Shown here piece after piece: positions 9,424-18,174 of a DNA stretch of 64,000 bases; the stretch's first letter is position 1; each line of letters begins with the position of its first letter. The stretch covers positions 168,203-232,202 of the forward strand of contig NZ_BMFR01000002.1 in the NCBI RefSeq assembly GCF_014638995.1, given 5' to 3'. The position numbers were made by a program, and so were the translations under genes. The notes under the pieces were generated by a model, which was given only the letters and a program-made list of their open reading frames with translations, ran no database searches and was not told the origin of the DNA. Origin of the DNA: Virgibacillus oceani (GTDB taxonomy: Bacteria > Bacillota > Bacilli > Bacillales > Amphibacillaceae).

Positions 9424-9459
9424 AAAAAAAGCTTGCCCCACAATGGACCAAGCTTTTTA
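9424..9459 (-). terminator. Terminator of cccB
   Basis: Read leftwards, AAAAAGCTTG and CAAGCTTTTTTT flank a 13-nt loop, directly after the cccB stop at 9470. Confidence 0.85.
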
Positions 9460-9469
9460 CCGAAACTAC

Positions 9470-9853
9470 CTATTTCTTTTCTGCTAACCAAGATGCAATT
9501 GTTTGTGCATCTTCTTTTGAAACTTGTTTCTGTGGTGGCATTTGACCTTTACCGTTTTGAATAAATCCGGCAATTTCATCTGCTGAATATCTTGAGCCAA
9601 CCTTTGTCAAATCAGGACCCACTCCACCGGAAAGATCTGCACCATGACAGGAAGCACAATTGCTTTCAAATAACTCTTCAGCTGCCGCAGTGTCAACAGT
9701 ACCACCTTCTGAACCGCCATTATCGGCAGGTTCTTCAGTTGCATTATCTCCTGCATTGTCGTCAGCATTGTCACTTGCACCGTCATCCCCACCGCCACAA
9801 GCTCCAAGTACTAGCGCTGAACCAAATAGAACTGTACATAGCCATTTTTTCAT
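9470..9853 (-). CDS. cccB: Cytochrome c551, lipoprotein
   Basis: A 127-aa lipoprotein cytochrome c. A signal peptide with lipobox LVLGAC precedes a low-complexity Asp/Asn/Gly/Glu linker (about 21-55) and a single class I c-heme domain. The heme site is CASCH, and the axial Met lies in GQMPPQ. It carries electrons on the outer membrane surface, probably to a terminal oxidase. B. subtilis CccB (112 aa) sits at the same place between ftsE and prfB. The linker is longer and strongly acidic here, as expected for a surface protein of a salt-tolerant organism, though that is inference. Confidence 0.93.
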   Translation of the reverse strand: MKKWLCTVLFGSALVLGACGGGDDGASDNADDNAGDNATEEPADNGGSEGGTVDTAAAEELFESNCASCHGADLSGGVGPDLTKVGSRYSADEIAGFIQNGKGQMPPQKQVSKEDAQTIASWLAEKK

Positions 9854-10024
9854 GCTTCAATCCCCCTAACAAAATTTAGTAGTGACTATCATATTTTATT
9901 ATAACCGAATTATAATCTTTTAAAACCCTTTACGCGTACATCTTAAAACTCCAAAAATCCATTAAACTCAATCGGTGCAAAGCATTTGGCAAATTGTGTC
10001 AAATTAATGAAATCACTTAAAGCG

Positions 10025-10067
10025 AAAAAAGAGCCTGGGACAAAAACGATTTAGTTATGTCCCAGCC
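10025..10067 (-). terminator. prfB terminator made of a miniature repeat element
   Basis: Read leftwards, GGCTGGGACA and TGTCCCAGGCT flank 15 nt and end in CTTTTTT. Both arms and part of the loop (ACAAAA, TTTAGTTATG) equal the two ends of the longer repeats at 11217-11444 and 56687-56917. It therefore looks like an internally deleted copy that now serves as terminator. Confidence 0.8.
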
Positions 10068-10077
10068 TATTGAACGT

Positions 10078-11179
10078 TTAATCAATTTGTGATCTTAAGT
10101 ATGCATCAATGAACGGGTTGATATCGCCATCCATTACTCCCTGTGTATTTCCAACTTCAACATTTGTACGGTGATCTTTCACCATGGAATATGGATGAAA
10201 GACATATGACCGGATTTGGCTGCCCCAGCCTATTTCTTTTTGTTCTCCTCGGATATCATCCAATTCCTGCTGCTGCTTTTCAATTTCCAGCTGATACAAT
10301 TTCGACTTAAGCATTTTCATTGCTTGATCACGGTTTTTAATTTGCGAACGCTCTGATTGACATGTGACGACAACATTTGTTGGTAAATGTGTGATTCTTA
10401 CCGCTGAATCTGTTGTATTAACATGCTGCCCTCCTGCTCCACTGGAACGATACGTATCAATTTTTAGATCCTCCGTCTTTATGTCAATCTCAACATCATC
10501 ATTAAATTCTGGCATGACATCACAGGAAACAAACGATGTATGTCTTCTGCCGGATGAATCAAATGGCGAAATACGCACTAGTCTATGAACACCTTTTTCC
10601 GCCTTCAAATAACCGTAAGCATTATGCCCTTTAATTAATAATGTTACACTTTTCACTCCGGCTTCTTCACCTGGTAAATAATCAAGAGTTTCAACTTTAA
10701 AATCCTTATCCTCAGCCCAGCGCTGGTACATTCTAAGAAGCATGCTTGCCCAATCCTGTGATTCTGTTCCACCGGCTCCTGGATGCAGTTCCAATAAAGC
10801 ATTATTTGCATCGTAAGGCTCGCTTAACAGCATTTGCAATTCGAATTCATTGATATTTTGCCTTAATTCAGTGGTTTCACTTTCCAATTCTGCATATAGT
10901 TCGTGATCATCTTCTTCTTTAACTAATTCATATGATACTTCAATATTGTCCAACCGTTCTTCAAGATCTTCAAATGCTGTAACATAACCTTTCAGTCCAT
11001 TAGATTCGTTAATAACTTTCTGTGCTGCAGTCTGATTGTCCCAAAAATCCGGTTCCGTCATTTGCAGTTCTAATTCTTTAATTCGCTCTTTTTTAACATC
11101 TAAGTCAAAGAGACCCCCTAAAATCGGTAATTCTTTCAGCCATTTTATCTAATTCGTTTCTAATTTCAACTAGTTCCAT
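10078..11179 (-). CDS. prfB: Peptide chain release factor 2 (RF2), programmed +1 frameshift
   Basis: RF2 recognises UGA and UAA stops. The gene starts at ATG 11179 behind GAGGTGA. It reads 24 sense codons to an in-frame TGA at 11107-11105 and continues in the +1 frame to 10078. The site has the classic parts: internal Shine-Dalgarno AGGGGG (11114-11119), then CTT TGA C (11104-11110). Total length is 1102 bp (366 aa after the shift), the normal RF2 size. The hydrolytic GGQ is in SGAGGQHVN and the stop-recognition SPF in RISPFDSSG. In B. subtilis prfB follows secA closely; here a repeat element with terminator ends lies between them. The frameshift autoregulates RF2 level. Confidence 0.97.
11104..11119 (-). 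promoter_or_regulatory. RF2 programmed frameshift site
   Basis: AGGGGG followed at the usual distance by CTTTGAC. The ribosome slips +1 on CTT when RF2 is scarce and the UGA stop is read slowly. The frame change is required to join the 24-codon start to the body of prfB. Confidence 0.97.
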
Positions 11180-11216
11180 CTTGTCACCTCATCAATTTAG
11201 CTATCTTTATAAAAGA

Positions 11217-11444
11217 GCCTGGGACAAAAGTGTTTTAACCAAAATAAAATCCGAACATAGTTGGTGCATACATACCGCTGCGGAAATACACTACGCTTTC
11301 CGCAGGCTGCCCCTGAGCCTACTCTGAGCTATCGTTCTACGCAGTCTCACCTAGGCTTTTCATCCCGCAGGAGTCTCCGTATTTCCTTCTGTAGTATGGT
11401 GAATGTTCGGCTTTGGATTAAACAATTTAGTTATGTCCCAGCCT
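11217..11444. repeat. MITE-like repeat, copy A (secA-prfB gap)
   Basis: An approximately 228-bp element bounded by imperfect inverted ends, GCCTGGGACA and TGTCCCAGCC. It has a GC-rich internal part containing CGGAGACTCCTGCGGGAT-type sequence on the minus strand. A closely similar copy in opposite orientation lies at 56687-56917, and a deleted version at 10033-10067. No reading frame is convincing. Read leftwards, its outer arms with the flanking A and T runs can act as the secA terminator. Similar GC-rich palindromic repeats are common in Bacillaceae genomes. Confidence 0.85.
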
Positions 11445-11508
11445 CTTTTTTCAATAATAGAAATCAGCTCATTTACCGATTTCCTTAATTTTCAAAACAT
11501 GCCTCTTA

Positions 11509-14019
11509 CTATTTCCCATGACACTGTTTATATTTTTTGCCGCTACCACATGGACATGGATCATTTCTTCCAATGTTTTCCTTTTTCACATATGGCTTTC
11601 GGCTTTTCTTTTTATTATCATCGCCACCGGAAACAGCCTGCGTATTTTTCACAACTTCCTGACGTTTTAAATTATCACGGATTTGTGCTTTCATCACGTA
11701 TTTGGCAACTTCTTCCTCAATTGCTATAATCATTTGTTCAAACATGTGGAACCCTTCCGCCTGGTATTCCTGCAATGGATCATTTTGACCGTATGCGCGT
11801 AAATGAATACCTTGACGTAATTGGTCCATTTGATCGATGTGATCCATCCATTTCGTATCAACCGTACGCAGAAGAATTACCTTTTCAAATTCCCGCATTT
11901 GTTCAGGCGTTAATTCTTCCTCTTTTTCACCTAATTTAACGTTTACTTTTTCGATAATATGTTCGATAATCTCTTCCGGTTCTTTTCCTTTTATATCATC
12001 AGCAGTAATATCTTCTGTATCTAATAAATTACCATGCACGTATTCAACAATAGCATTAAGTTCCCAATTTTCATCAAGGTCATCTGCTGTATGCGTATTA
12101 ACAACACGTTCAACCGTTGATTTAATCATTGTTTCAATAATTTCCGTTAAATCCTCGGAATCAATTACGTCGAAACGCTGCTTATAAATGATTTCCCGTT
12201 GCTGACGCAATACATCATCATAAGATAGTACTGTTTTACGTGCATCAAAGTTGTTACCTTCTACACGTTTTTGCGCTGATTCAACAGCCCTTGATACCAT
12301 TTTACTTTCAATTGGCTGTGTATCATCCATCCCTAGCCGTTCCATCATTGAACGCAAGTTATCGGACCCAAATCTGCGCATTAATTCATCTTCCATTGAT
12401 AAGTAAAATTGTGTCATCCCCGGATCACCTTGACGTCCGGAACGACCGCGCAATTGGTTATCGATACGGCGTGATTCGTGACGTTCTGTACCAATTACGA
12501 CAAGCCCGCCCAGATCTCTGACACCTTCACCAAGTTTTATATCTGTACCACGGCCAGCCATGTTTGTTGCAATCGTTACAGAACCACTTTGTCCAGCATT
12601 TTCAATTATTTCTGCTTCTCTGTAGTGATTTTTGGCATTTAGTACATTATGCCTGACACCAGCTTTTTTTAATAGCTGTGATATTAACTCTGATGTTTCA
12701 ACAGCTACTGTTCCCACTAAAACTGGTTGGCCATTTAAGTGACACTCTTTAATATTATCAACAACAGCTCGAAACTTCCCTTCCATCGACTTGTATATCA
12801 GATCTGCACGGTCATCCCGAACAATCGGTTTGTTTGTCGGTATCGCAATAACATCCATCGCATAAATATTGCGGAATTCTTCTTCTTCCGTTTTTGCAGT
12901 ACCAGTCATACCAGAAAGCTTTTGGTACATTCGGAAAAAGTTTTGGAATGTGATTGAAGCTAATGTCATGCTTTCATTTTGGATCTGCAATCCCTCTTTG
13001 GCCTCAATTGCCTGATGAAGGCCGTCACTATAGCGCCGTCCCTTCATCAAACGACCGGTAAATTGATCAACAATTACAACTTCGCCTTCTTCGACTACAT
13101 AATCTGTATCACGATGCATTGATGCATGTGCTTTTAATGCTTGATTTATATGATGTGTCAGCGAAACGTGCGTTAAATCAAATAAGTTTTCAATAGAGAA
13201 GAATCGTTCTGCTTTATTAATCCCTTCCTCCGATAATTGAACACCCTTTGTTTTTTCATCGTACGTAAAATCTGTTTCTTTTTGTAACGTACTTACAAAA
13301 GAATTTGCCTGCTGGTACATGGATGCGGATTTTTGTGCTGAACCTGAAATGATTAAAGGTGTTCGCGCTTCATCAATCAGGATGGAGTCAACTTCATCAA
13401 TAATCGCAAAATTTAACGGACGTTGTACCATCTGCTCTTTGTAAAGAACCATGTTATCACGTAAATAGTCAAAACCAAACTCGTTGTTGGTACCATACGT
13501 TATATCACAATAATACGCGTCTCTCTTTTCTTCCTTCGTTAGCCCATTACCGTTTAATCCAACCGTTAAGCCAAGAAATCCGAATAACTCTCCCATTTCC
13601 TTTGCATCACGATCGGCCAGATATTCGTTAACTGTTATAACATGAACACCTTTGCCCGCAATTGCATTTAGATATGCCGGCATGGTCGAGGCAAGTGTTT
13701 TACCTTCACCTGTTTTCATTTCAGCTATATTACCTTCATGCAAAGCTATAGCACCCATTAGCTGAACCGGAAATGGACGCATTTTCAATACACGTTTAGA
13801 TGCTTCTCGAACTACTGCATATGCTTCAACCAGTATGTCGTCAAGGCTTTCACCTTTTTCATAGCGCTCTTTAAATTGTGCTGTTTTTTCTTTCAATCCA
13901 TCGTCAGATAAATTCTCATACTCAGGTTCCATTGCTTCTATTTGATCAACAATTTTTTGATAACGATTTAATTGTTTCTGATTTCCATCACCAAAAATCT
14001 TTTTCAATAATCCTGGCAT
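11509..14019 (-). CDS. secA: SecA, preprotein translocase ATPase
   Basis: An 836-aa DEAD-type motor that drives Sec-dependent export through SecYEG. Visible elements are Walker [28 protein letters not shown] (Walker B and following motif), [13 protein letters not shown] and the [13 protein letters not shown] helicase motif. The C-terminal zinc finger [14 protein letters not shown] binds SecB or ribosomes. Length is close to B. subtilis SecA (841). The start follows TTGAGGAG. It lies between prfB and hpf, as is common in Bacillaceae. No disruption is seen. Confidence 0.98.
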   Translation of the reverse strand: MPGLLKKIFGDGNQKQLNRYQKIVDQIEAMEPEYENLSDDGLKEKTAQFKERYEKGESLDDILVEAYAVVREASKRVLKMRPFPVQLMGAIALHEGNIAEMKTGEGKTLASTMPAYLNAIAGKGVHVITVNEYLADRDAKEMGELFGFLGLTVGLNGNGLTKEEKRDAYYCDITYGTNNEFGFDYLRDNMVLYKEQMVQRPLNFAIIDEVDSILIDEARTPLIISGSAQKSASMYQQANSFVSTLQKETDFTYDEKTKGVQLSEEGINKAERFFSIENLFDLTHVSLTHHINQALKAHASMHRDTDYVVEEGEVVIVDQFTGRLMKGRRYSDGLHQAIEAKEGLQIQNESMTLASITFQNFFRMYQKLSGMTGTAKTEEEEFRNIYAMDVIAIPTNKPIVRDDRADLIYKSMEGKFRAVVDNIKECHLNGQPVLVGTVAVETSELISQLLKKAGVRHNVLNAKNHYREAEIIENAGQSGSVTIATNMAGRGTDIKLGEGVRDLGGLVVIGTERHESRRIDNQLRGRSGRQGDPGMTQFYLSMEDELMRRFGSDNLRSMMERLGMDDTQPIESKMVSRAVESAQKRVEGNNFDARKTVLSYDDVLRQQREIIYKQRFDVIDSEDLTEIIETMIKSTVERVVNTHTADDLDENWELNAIVEYVHGNLLDTEDITADDIKGKEPEEIIEHIIEKVNVKLGEKEEELTPEQMREFEKVILLRTVDTKWMDHIDQMDQLRQGIHLRAYGQNDPLQEYQAEGFHMFEQMIIAIEEEVAKYVMKAQIRDNLKRQEVVKNTQAVSGGDDNKKKSRKPYVKKENIGRNDPCPCGSGKKYKQCHGK

Positions 14020-14163
14020 AATAAACGCTCCTCAATAAAGTTCAAAATCATTATTCTATTTACTTTTCGCTAACTTTAATAATAACACTATCCAAACAAG
14101 GATGACAACTGCTTGCATTGGCGAAACAATTTGATTAGGTTGTAGAAAAATTAGAACAAAAAT

Positions 14164-14193
14164 AAAGAGCAGCCTGAGGATAAGCTGCTCTTT
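14164..14193 (-). terminator. Terminator after the 54-aa small gene
   Basis: A perfect 10-bp stem, AAAGAGCAGC / GCTGCTCTTT, with a 10-nt loop. Read leftwards it is followed by ATTTTTG, about 60 nt after the small gene's stop. Confidence 0.8.
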
Positions 14194-14252
14194 GGATGGG
14201 GAAGTTCTGCGGAAGTTTTGCGGAAAATTGGAAGAGACATTCGGGGGAGTAA

Positions 14253-14417
14253 TTAGGATAGTGAAAAATTGTGTTCATTTTTATGTACCTTACGCGACAG
14301 TTCAGTAAGTTTACGGTTTGTCGCAGCAACTATTTCGACAAGCTGGGCAATTGTTTCTTCTTGTTGCTGGACTTTATTTACTAATGCATCAAATGCGATA
14401 TAATCCTGACTGTTCAT
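14253..14417 (-). CDS. Small coiled-coil protein, 54 aa
   Basis: A short gene with an excellent ribosome site (GGAGGAAAGGTG directly before ATG 14417). The product begins MNSQDYIAFDALVNKVQQQ and ends HNFSLS. It is soluble, has heptad-like spacing of hydrophobic residues (ALVNKV, IAQLVEIV, LTELSRKV), and is probably one helix. A strong terminator follows at 14164-14193, so it looks like an independent transcription unit between hpf and secA. I do not recognise a family. Confidence 0.7.
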   Translation of the reverse strand: MNSQDYIAFDALVNKVQQQEETIAQLVEIVAATNRKLTELSRKVHKNEHNFSLS

Positions 14418-14720
14418 CACCTTTCCTCCTTCGAAATATTTGTTATCTTACTTATATCATGAAATACAGTACTTAGACTAATCTCTATTTTTAAAATTTA
14501 AGGCCAAATTTAAAAAGTATTTCATTAAAAAATAAATTTTAAGCTGGGGTTTTTATCAAATTATTGAAAAAACGTACATATTTAAAAGATGAAAAAGTAA
14601 ATTTAGTGCATCTGGAAAAAATTTTATAAATACTTCCGATAACCTCCCCGCATCATTTAAATGCCACATAAATGATTTTATTAATTAAGTCTAATTCTCC
14701 CTGCACAGCATTCACAAAAT
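14418..14720. other. Intergenic region, no gene seen
   Basis: AT-rich stretch between the hpf terminator and the 54-aa gene. It must hold the small gene's promoter; I see no confident box and no open frame with a ribosome site. Confidence 0.5.
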
Positions 14721-14761
14721 CAGACCCGTATGCTGCAATTAATTCACAGCGTACGGGTCTG
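14721..14761 (-). terminator. Terminator of hpf
   Basis: CAGACCCGTA and TACGGGTCTG form a 10-bp stem, extended inward by GCTG/CAGC. Read leftwards it is followed by ATTTTG. Confidence 0.8.
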
Positions 14762-14782
14762 TAATTTTATTCTATAATTATA

Positions 14783-15340
14783 TTAACTGTTAGGTTCGAT
14801 TAATCCATATTTGCCATCTTTTCGGCGGTAGACTACATTGGTATCACCAGATATAGCATTAGTGAATACGTAAAAGGCATGACCTAACATATCCATCTGT
14901 AATACAGCCTCTTCTGAATCCATTGGCTTTAAATTAAATCTTTTCGTTCTAACTATTTCAAGTTCATCATCATCTAAGGCAATTTGACTATTTGAAGATT
15001 CTTTTTCAAGTTCCGCAAAAACATGTTTGGGAGCTCCGTTTTGACGGAACTTTCGATTTACTTTTGTTTTATACTTTCGGATTTGTCTCTCTAGCTTGTC
15101 GACTACAAGGTCGATGGCAGCGTACAAATCAATATGTTGCACCTCTGCACGAAGTAACAAATTAGTCATTGGGATTGTAACTTCAATCTTCTGCTCATCA
15201 TTATAGACACTTAAATTTACATGTACATCGGATGTTGGCGGTGTATCAAAGTATCTTTCCAGCTTGCTGATTTTCTTTTGTACGTAGTCACGTATAGCGC
15301 CAGTCACCTCAATATTCTCACCACGAATGTTGTATTTCAT
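14783..15340 (-). CDS. hpf: Long-form ribosome hibernation-promoting factor
   Basis: A 185-aa protein. The N-terminal S30AE domain (about 1-100, MKYNIRGENIEVTGAIRDYV) binds the 30S decoding site. A basic linker follows, then a C-terminal dimerisation domain (about 128-185, RTKRFNLKPMDSEEAVLQM and VVYRRKDGKYGLI) that joins two ribosomes into inactive 100S particles. The long form is usual in Firmicutes (B. subtilis HPF/YvyD, 189 aa). AAAGGAGGACAC precedes the ATG. A near-perfect sigma-B promoter lies about 45 bp upstream, matching its general-stress role. Confidence 0.96.
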   Translation of the reverse strand: MKYNIRGENIEVTGAIRDYVQKKISKLERYFDTPPTSDVHVNLSVYNDEQKIEVTIPMTNLLLRAEVQHIDLYAAIDLVVDKLERQIRKYKTKVNRKFRQNGAPKHVFAELEKESSNSQIALDDDELEIVRTKRFNLKPMDSEEAVLQMDMLGHAFYVFTNAISGDTNVVYRRKDGKYGLIEPNS

Positions 15341-15382
15341 AAAAGTGTCCTCCTTTCATCCTTATGTATTTATTATTCTACC

Positions 15383-15408
15383 ATACCCTGTCCAATTCCT
15401 GCTTAAAC
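15383..15408 (-). promoter_or_regulatory. Sigma-B promoter of hpf
   Basis: Read leftwards: GTTTAA, 14-nt spacer, GGGTAT. This equals the general-stress sigma-B consensus (GTTTAA-N12-15-GGGTAT) and lies 43 bp before the hpf start. B. subtilis hpf is also sigma-B controlled. Confidence 0.88.
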
Positions 15409-15537
15409 TAAATAATATTTGTGTCAAAATTAGAAGTTTTTTGTTGATATGTTGATAGACTGCATCTTATTATGGTTTGGACTTGAATTAATTTGGAATA
15501 ACTTTCTAGGTATTTTTAGATTTATACTGAAAATGAC

Positions 15538-15562
15538 AAAAAGCCCCTTTAAAGGACTTTTT
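15538..15562 (-). terminator. Terminator of the flaG-fliS-fliT unit
   Basis: Read leftwards, AAAAAGTCC pairs with GGGCTTTTT around a short A/T loop, 3 nt past the fliT stop. Confidence 0.7.
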
Positions 15563-15564
15563 CA

Positions 15565-15918
15565 CTACTTCCTGCTATCCATAAACATGCCGTCAATTGT
15601 ATTAACTTTTTCATATGGATTTATATATGTTTTGTTGGACTTTTTTTGCCGCTTAATTTGCTTCATTTCCAGTTTTAGCTCAGCAAAAAGCGTGTCCATT
15701 TTTTGTTGAATAGCGTTATTCATTTCGACAAGTTTTTCACCCGTTTGTTTTTCATCATCATTGAATGGAGGAGTTGCATTTTTTATAAGCTTTCCTCTCT
15801 TTTCAATTAATATATTTATTTCACCAATTACTGTTTCACGATTCTTTGATGAAATAGTCTGAACTAGCAATGCTTCCAATTGTTTTGTGATTTGATACAC
15901 GCTGTCTAAACGATTCAT
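15565..15918 (-). CDS. fliT: FliT-like flagellar chaperone
   Basis: A 117-aa soluble, all-helical protein. The N-terminal two-thirds resembles FliT (VYQITKQLEALL, EKLVEMNNAIQQKMDTLFAEL), and the basic tail has QIKRQKKSNKTYINPY. In flagellated bacilli FliT chaperones the filament cap FliD. Its start overlaps the fliS stop by one base (TGATG), so the two are translationally coupled. B. subtilis has fliD-fliS-fliT; here fliD is missing upstream and lies about 43 kb away in the window. Identification rests on position and helical character. Confidence 0.8.
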   Translation of the reverse strand: MNRLDSVYQITKQLEALLVQTISSKNRETVIGEINILIEKRGKLIKNATPPFNDDEKQTGEKLVEMNNAIQQKMDTLFAELKLEMKQIKRQKKSNKTYINPYEKVNTIDGMFMDSRK

Positions 15919-16319
15919 CAGACACTAGCACCTTGCGGATATTGCTTTTGCCTTGTCTTAATGATAACTTCTTTCCATGTATCACGAAACTCTGTTATAA
16001 GACCAAGCACTTCTTCCAAAAAGGCAGCTTCATTTTTAACATTTCCTTCTTTAAGCTGAAACTGCATGTATTCATATAAAGGCATCATTTGACCGGAAAT
16101 TTCATAGGATGGATCTAATGTAATCATCAGTTCCTGGATAATATTTTGTGCTTTTTGGATATTCGTATTTTTTGCTTCAAATCTTTTATCGTTCATATCC
16201 TTTATTGCCTGTTTAATAAATTTAATGCAGCCATTATATAACATTAAGGTTAATTCTCCACCTGAGGCTGTATTTACAGCGTTATCCTGGTACGCCTGGT
16301 ATTGTTTGTTTAGTGACAT
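15918..16319 (-). CDS. fliS: FliS, flagellin export chaperone
   Basis: A 133-aa helical protein with the family signature LNKQYQAYQDNAVNTASGGE followed by LTLMLYNGCIKFI. FliS binds the C-terminus of flagellin, preventing polymerisation in the cytoplasm, and in B. subtilis also titrates with FliW. An in-frame ATG at 16346 exists, but the product from 16319 begins as in other FliS proteins and has AAGGGGTG upstream. It is coupled to fliT. The flagellin gene itself is not in this window. Confidence 0.95.
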   Translation of the reverse strand: MSLNKQYQAYQDNAVNTASGGELTLMLYNGCIKFIKQAIKDMNDKRFEAKNTNIQKAQNIIQELMITLDPSYEISGQMMPLYEYMQFQLKEGNVKNEAAFLEEVLGLITEFRDTWKEVIIKTRQKQYPQGASV

Positions 16320-16387
16320 GCGAACTGAGCACCCCTTTTTATTCATTTTATCTCATTTTATTACTGTAAAAGAGATTCCTTTTTCAC

Positions 16388-16750
16388 TTATACCTTTTCA
16401 TCAACAAGCAATCCCATAAATTCTGCCATTGCTGCGTACATATCGAGCATTTTTTTGGGAGGGATTTCTTTAATAACTTCATCCGTCAATGGGTTGACCA
16501 CAGTAACATAGTACTCTTCAAGTTTTTCGTGAAATTCAAATTTTAAATTAGTATGTATTGGTTCAAGAAAGTCGTTCAGCTTAGAAAGAACTGTCTTTAC
16601 TTCACTTTTATTTATTGCATCTTCCTGTAATTCCTTGTTATGTTCGTTAATTGCTTGTAATGCGGATCTGTTCATTGCAGTTGCTGAATGCACGCTGTTC
16701 TCTCTGTTTTGCAAGGGTTGGGATCCCATATTAACTCTATCTAACCTCAT
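16388..16750 (-). CDS. flaG: FlaG-family flagellar protein
   Basis: A 120-aa protein with an unstructured N-terminal half and a conserved C-terminal FlaG domain (LKFEFHEKLEEYYVTVVNP, EVIKEIPPKKMLDMYAAMAE). FlaG is linked to filament length control; B. subtilis YvyC is the counterpart in the flaG-fliD-fliS-fliT operon. Here it is followed directly by fliS. A sigma-D-like promoter lies in the 82-bp gap after csrA. Shine-Dalgarno GGAG is 10-11 nt before the ATG. Confidence 0.9.
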   Translation of the reverse strand: MRLDRVNMGSQPLQNRENSVHSATAMNRSALQAINEHNKELQEDAINKSEVKTVLSKLNDFLEPIHTNLKFEFHEKLEEYYVTVVNPLTDEVIKEIPPKKMLDMYAAMAEFMGLLVDEKV

Positions 16751-16789
16751 TGCCCATGCAACTCCTTTATTACTGTTCCATTTTATCTT

Positions 16790-16816
16790 ATATCGGATGA
16801 ACTCGATTTATTGTTA
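16790..16816 (-). promoter_or_regulatory. Candidate sigma-D promoter of flaG-fliS-fliT
   Basis: Read leftwards: TAAC, 15-nt spacer, TCCGATAT. The sigma-D consensus is TAAA-N14-16-GCCGATAT, so two bases differ. Its position between csrA and flaG makes it a likely late-flagellar promoter. Confidence 0.65.
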
Positions 16817-16832
16817 AGAATAATAATCATAT

Positions 16833-17060
16833 TTATCTATCATCCTTATCTTTAAGTAATTGAAGTAAATCCATCGATACATTAACTGCTTCATTGTTTT
16901 GTTTCTGTATGTCAGCATATATTTCTTTCCGGTAAATATCTATTGCTTTAGGTGCATCAATACCAAGCTTGATCTGATCACCTTCAATTTCTATTACTTT
17001 AATTTCAATATCCTCACCTATTTGGATAGCCTCATTCTTTTTTCTAGTTAAAACGAGCAT
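16833..17060 (-). CDS. csrA: CsrA, translational regulator
   Basis: A 75-aa RNA-binding dimer with the canonical [16 protein letters not shown]-terminus and [16 protein letters not shown] (the conserved RNA-binding edge). In B. subtilis CsrA blocks translation of hag mRNA and is antagonised by FliW bound to CsrA. The gene starts 2 nt after the fliW stop behind GGAGAA. In B. subtilis hag follows csrA; here flaG follows, so CsrA acts on a flagellin gene elsewhere. Confidence 0.97.
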   Translation of the reverse strand: MLVLTRKKNEAIQIGEDIEIKVIEIEGDQIKLGIDAPKAIDIYRKEIYADIQKQNNEAVNVSMDLLQLLKDKDDR

Positions 17061-17062
17061 GC

Positions 17063-17506
17063 TTATTCTCCTTTCACACCCAATGAGGGAGTAATTGATG
17101 CTTTTGAAGAGTAGTCATCCGTATTAAGTATATATTGTTTTCCTCGTTTGTTTTTAGAATTGATAATTACAGGTGCCTTTAAATTTAACGTACTCTTATC
17201 AAATGGCTGTGAAAGTGTTACAATCGCTAAAATAGCAACATCTCTCTCCGATTCTATATGCAGGGTTTCTTGTAAGCTATCATTTAAATCAACTGTATAA
17301 TTAGTATAAAAGGTATATGGATTAGTCACAATAAACGCAACAGTCTCAGACCGTACTGATTGTAATACTTGAAAAACCGGATTGCCTGGTAAATCCAGCA
17401 GCACAAACTTTGTTTCCTCGATAAATCCAGGTAACCCCATTGAAAATTCAACTATTTTAGATGTATCTATTTCCATGCTCCCTAAATATTTCGTCTGAAT
17501 TAACAC
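17063..17506 (-). CDS. fliW: FliW, flagellar assembly factor and CsrA antagonist
   Basis: About 147 aa, with [20 protein letters not shown] and [19 protein letters not shown], both typical FliW. FliW binds flagellin or CsrA in a partner switch that couples flagellin secretion to its translation. An in-frame GTG at 17518 is nearly on top of AAGAAAGG, whereas GTG 17506 is 11 nt away and gives the family start (IQTKYLG aligns with IDTKYHG of B. subtilis). I therefore prefer 17506. Confidence 0.92.
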   Translation of the reverse strand: MLIQTKYLGSMEIDTSKIVEFSMGLPGFIEETKFVLLDLPGNPVFQVLQSVRSETVAFIVTNPYTFYTNYTVDLNDSLQETLHIESERDVAILAIVTLSQPFDKSTLNLKAPVIINSKNKRGKQYILNTDDYSSKASITPSLGVKGE

Positions 17507-17524
17507 TTTCTGATGCACCCTTTC

Positions 17525-18088
17525 TTATATATATAAATTGGCAAAATTAATATCCAGATTGCTAAATTGTTTCATGCTAATGGACACATTTCCCCTATGG
17601 TATTCATGTAACGGCTTATGTGCTTCAGCTTCTATTCGAGGTTTATTGACCTTAACATCAATTTTTAAATCGGAAGGCTGGTAATGTATTTTTACAGCAT
17701 CCATGGAAGGTATGAATTTGATTCCCAATGATTTCATTTGGTCAAAGCCATTTTCAATTGCCTGACCTGCAATGGGATTGCCTTTATTTTCAATTTTCAT
17801 TAGTTCATCGCCCTGTCTGACCCTTCTAGCAATTCCCTCCATCAAACCTTGATGTCCGTCATTTGCAAACTTTTCAATCCGTTTAAAAATATGCATTAAG
17901 TTCATGTCTTCCCATGCCTGTGTTTGATCAATCCGGAGCTTGGAAGGAGTTGTGCTCATTGATATTTCCGCTTTAGGCTGCTGAATTGACAATTCCGCCC
18001 GTGGCTGCTGTATCTCCTGACGTCCTGGTGTCTGCTGAATCGCTATCATTGCTTTCTGGGATGTCATTCGTATTTGTGGTAACTGCAT
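17525..18088 (-). CDS. yviE: DUF6470 family protein (YviE)
   Basis: A 187-aa protein of unknown function that sits between flgL and fliW in most bacilli. The N-terminus has proline- and glutamine-rich repeats (IQQTPGRQEIQQPRAELS, IQQPKAEISM), and the rest has mixed alpha/beta character. No signal peptide or catalytic motif is seen. The start at 18088 gives MQLPQIRM, like B. subtilis YviE, with AAGGA nine bases away; the ATG at 18097 is too near the ribosome site. Flagellar association is from context only. Confidence 0.85.
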   Translation of the reverse strand: MQLPQIRMTSQKAMIAIQQTPGRQEIQQPRAELSIQQPKAEISMSTTPSKLRIDQTQAWEDMNLMHIFKRIEKFANDGHQGLMEGIARRVRQGDELMKIENKGNPIAGQAIENGFDQMKSLGIKFIPSMDAVKIHYQPSDLKIDVKVNKPRIEAEAHKPLHEYHRGNVSISMKQFSNLDINFANLYI

Positions 18089-18118
18089 ATTCATCATTCC
18101 TTACGTAAAAAGTAACAA

Positions 18119-18152
18119 AGCCCCGAACCACTGCTTGTAAGTGGTCAGGACT
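18119..18152 (-). terminator. Hairpin between flgL and yviE
   Basis: Read leftwards, AGTCCTGACCACT and AGTGGTTCGGGGCT pair with one bulge around TACAAGC, then TTTGTTACTTTTT. It could be a partial terminator that lowers expression of the yviE-fliW-csrA part. Confidence 0.6.
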
Positions 18153-18174
18153 GTGTCATAAAAACTGCAGAATT

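Noticed and set aside
10078-11061. RF2 as a truncated 327-aa gene starting near 11061
   Set aside because: The upstream 24-codon frame, AGGGGG and CTTTGAC show a programmed frameshift; the gene is complete.
14135-14329. 64-codon open frame on the minus strand
   Set aside because: It overlaps the better supported 54-aa gene in another frame and its terminator, and has no ribosome site.
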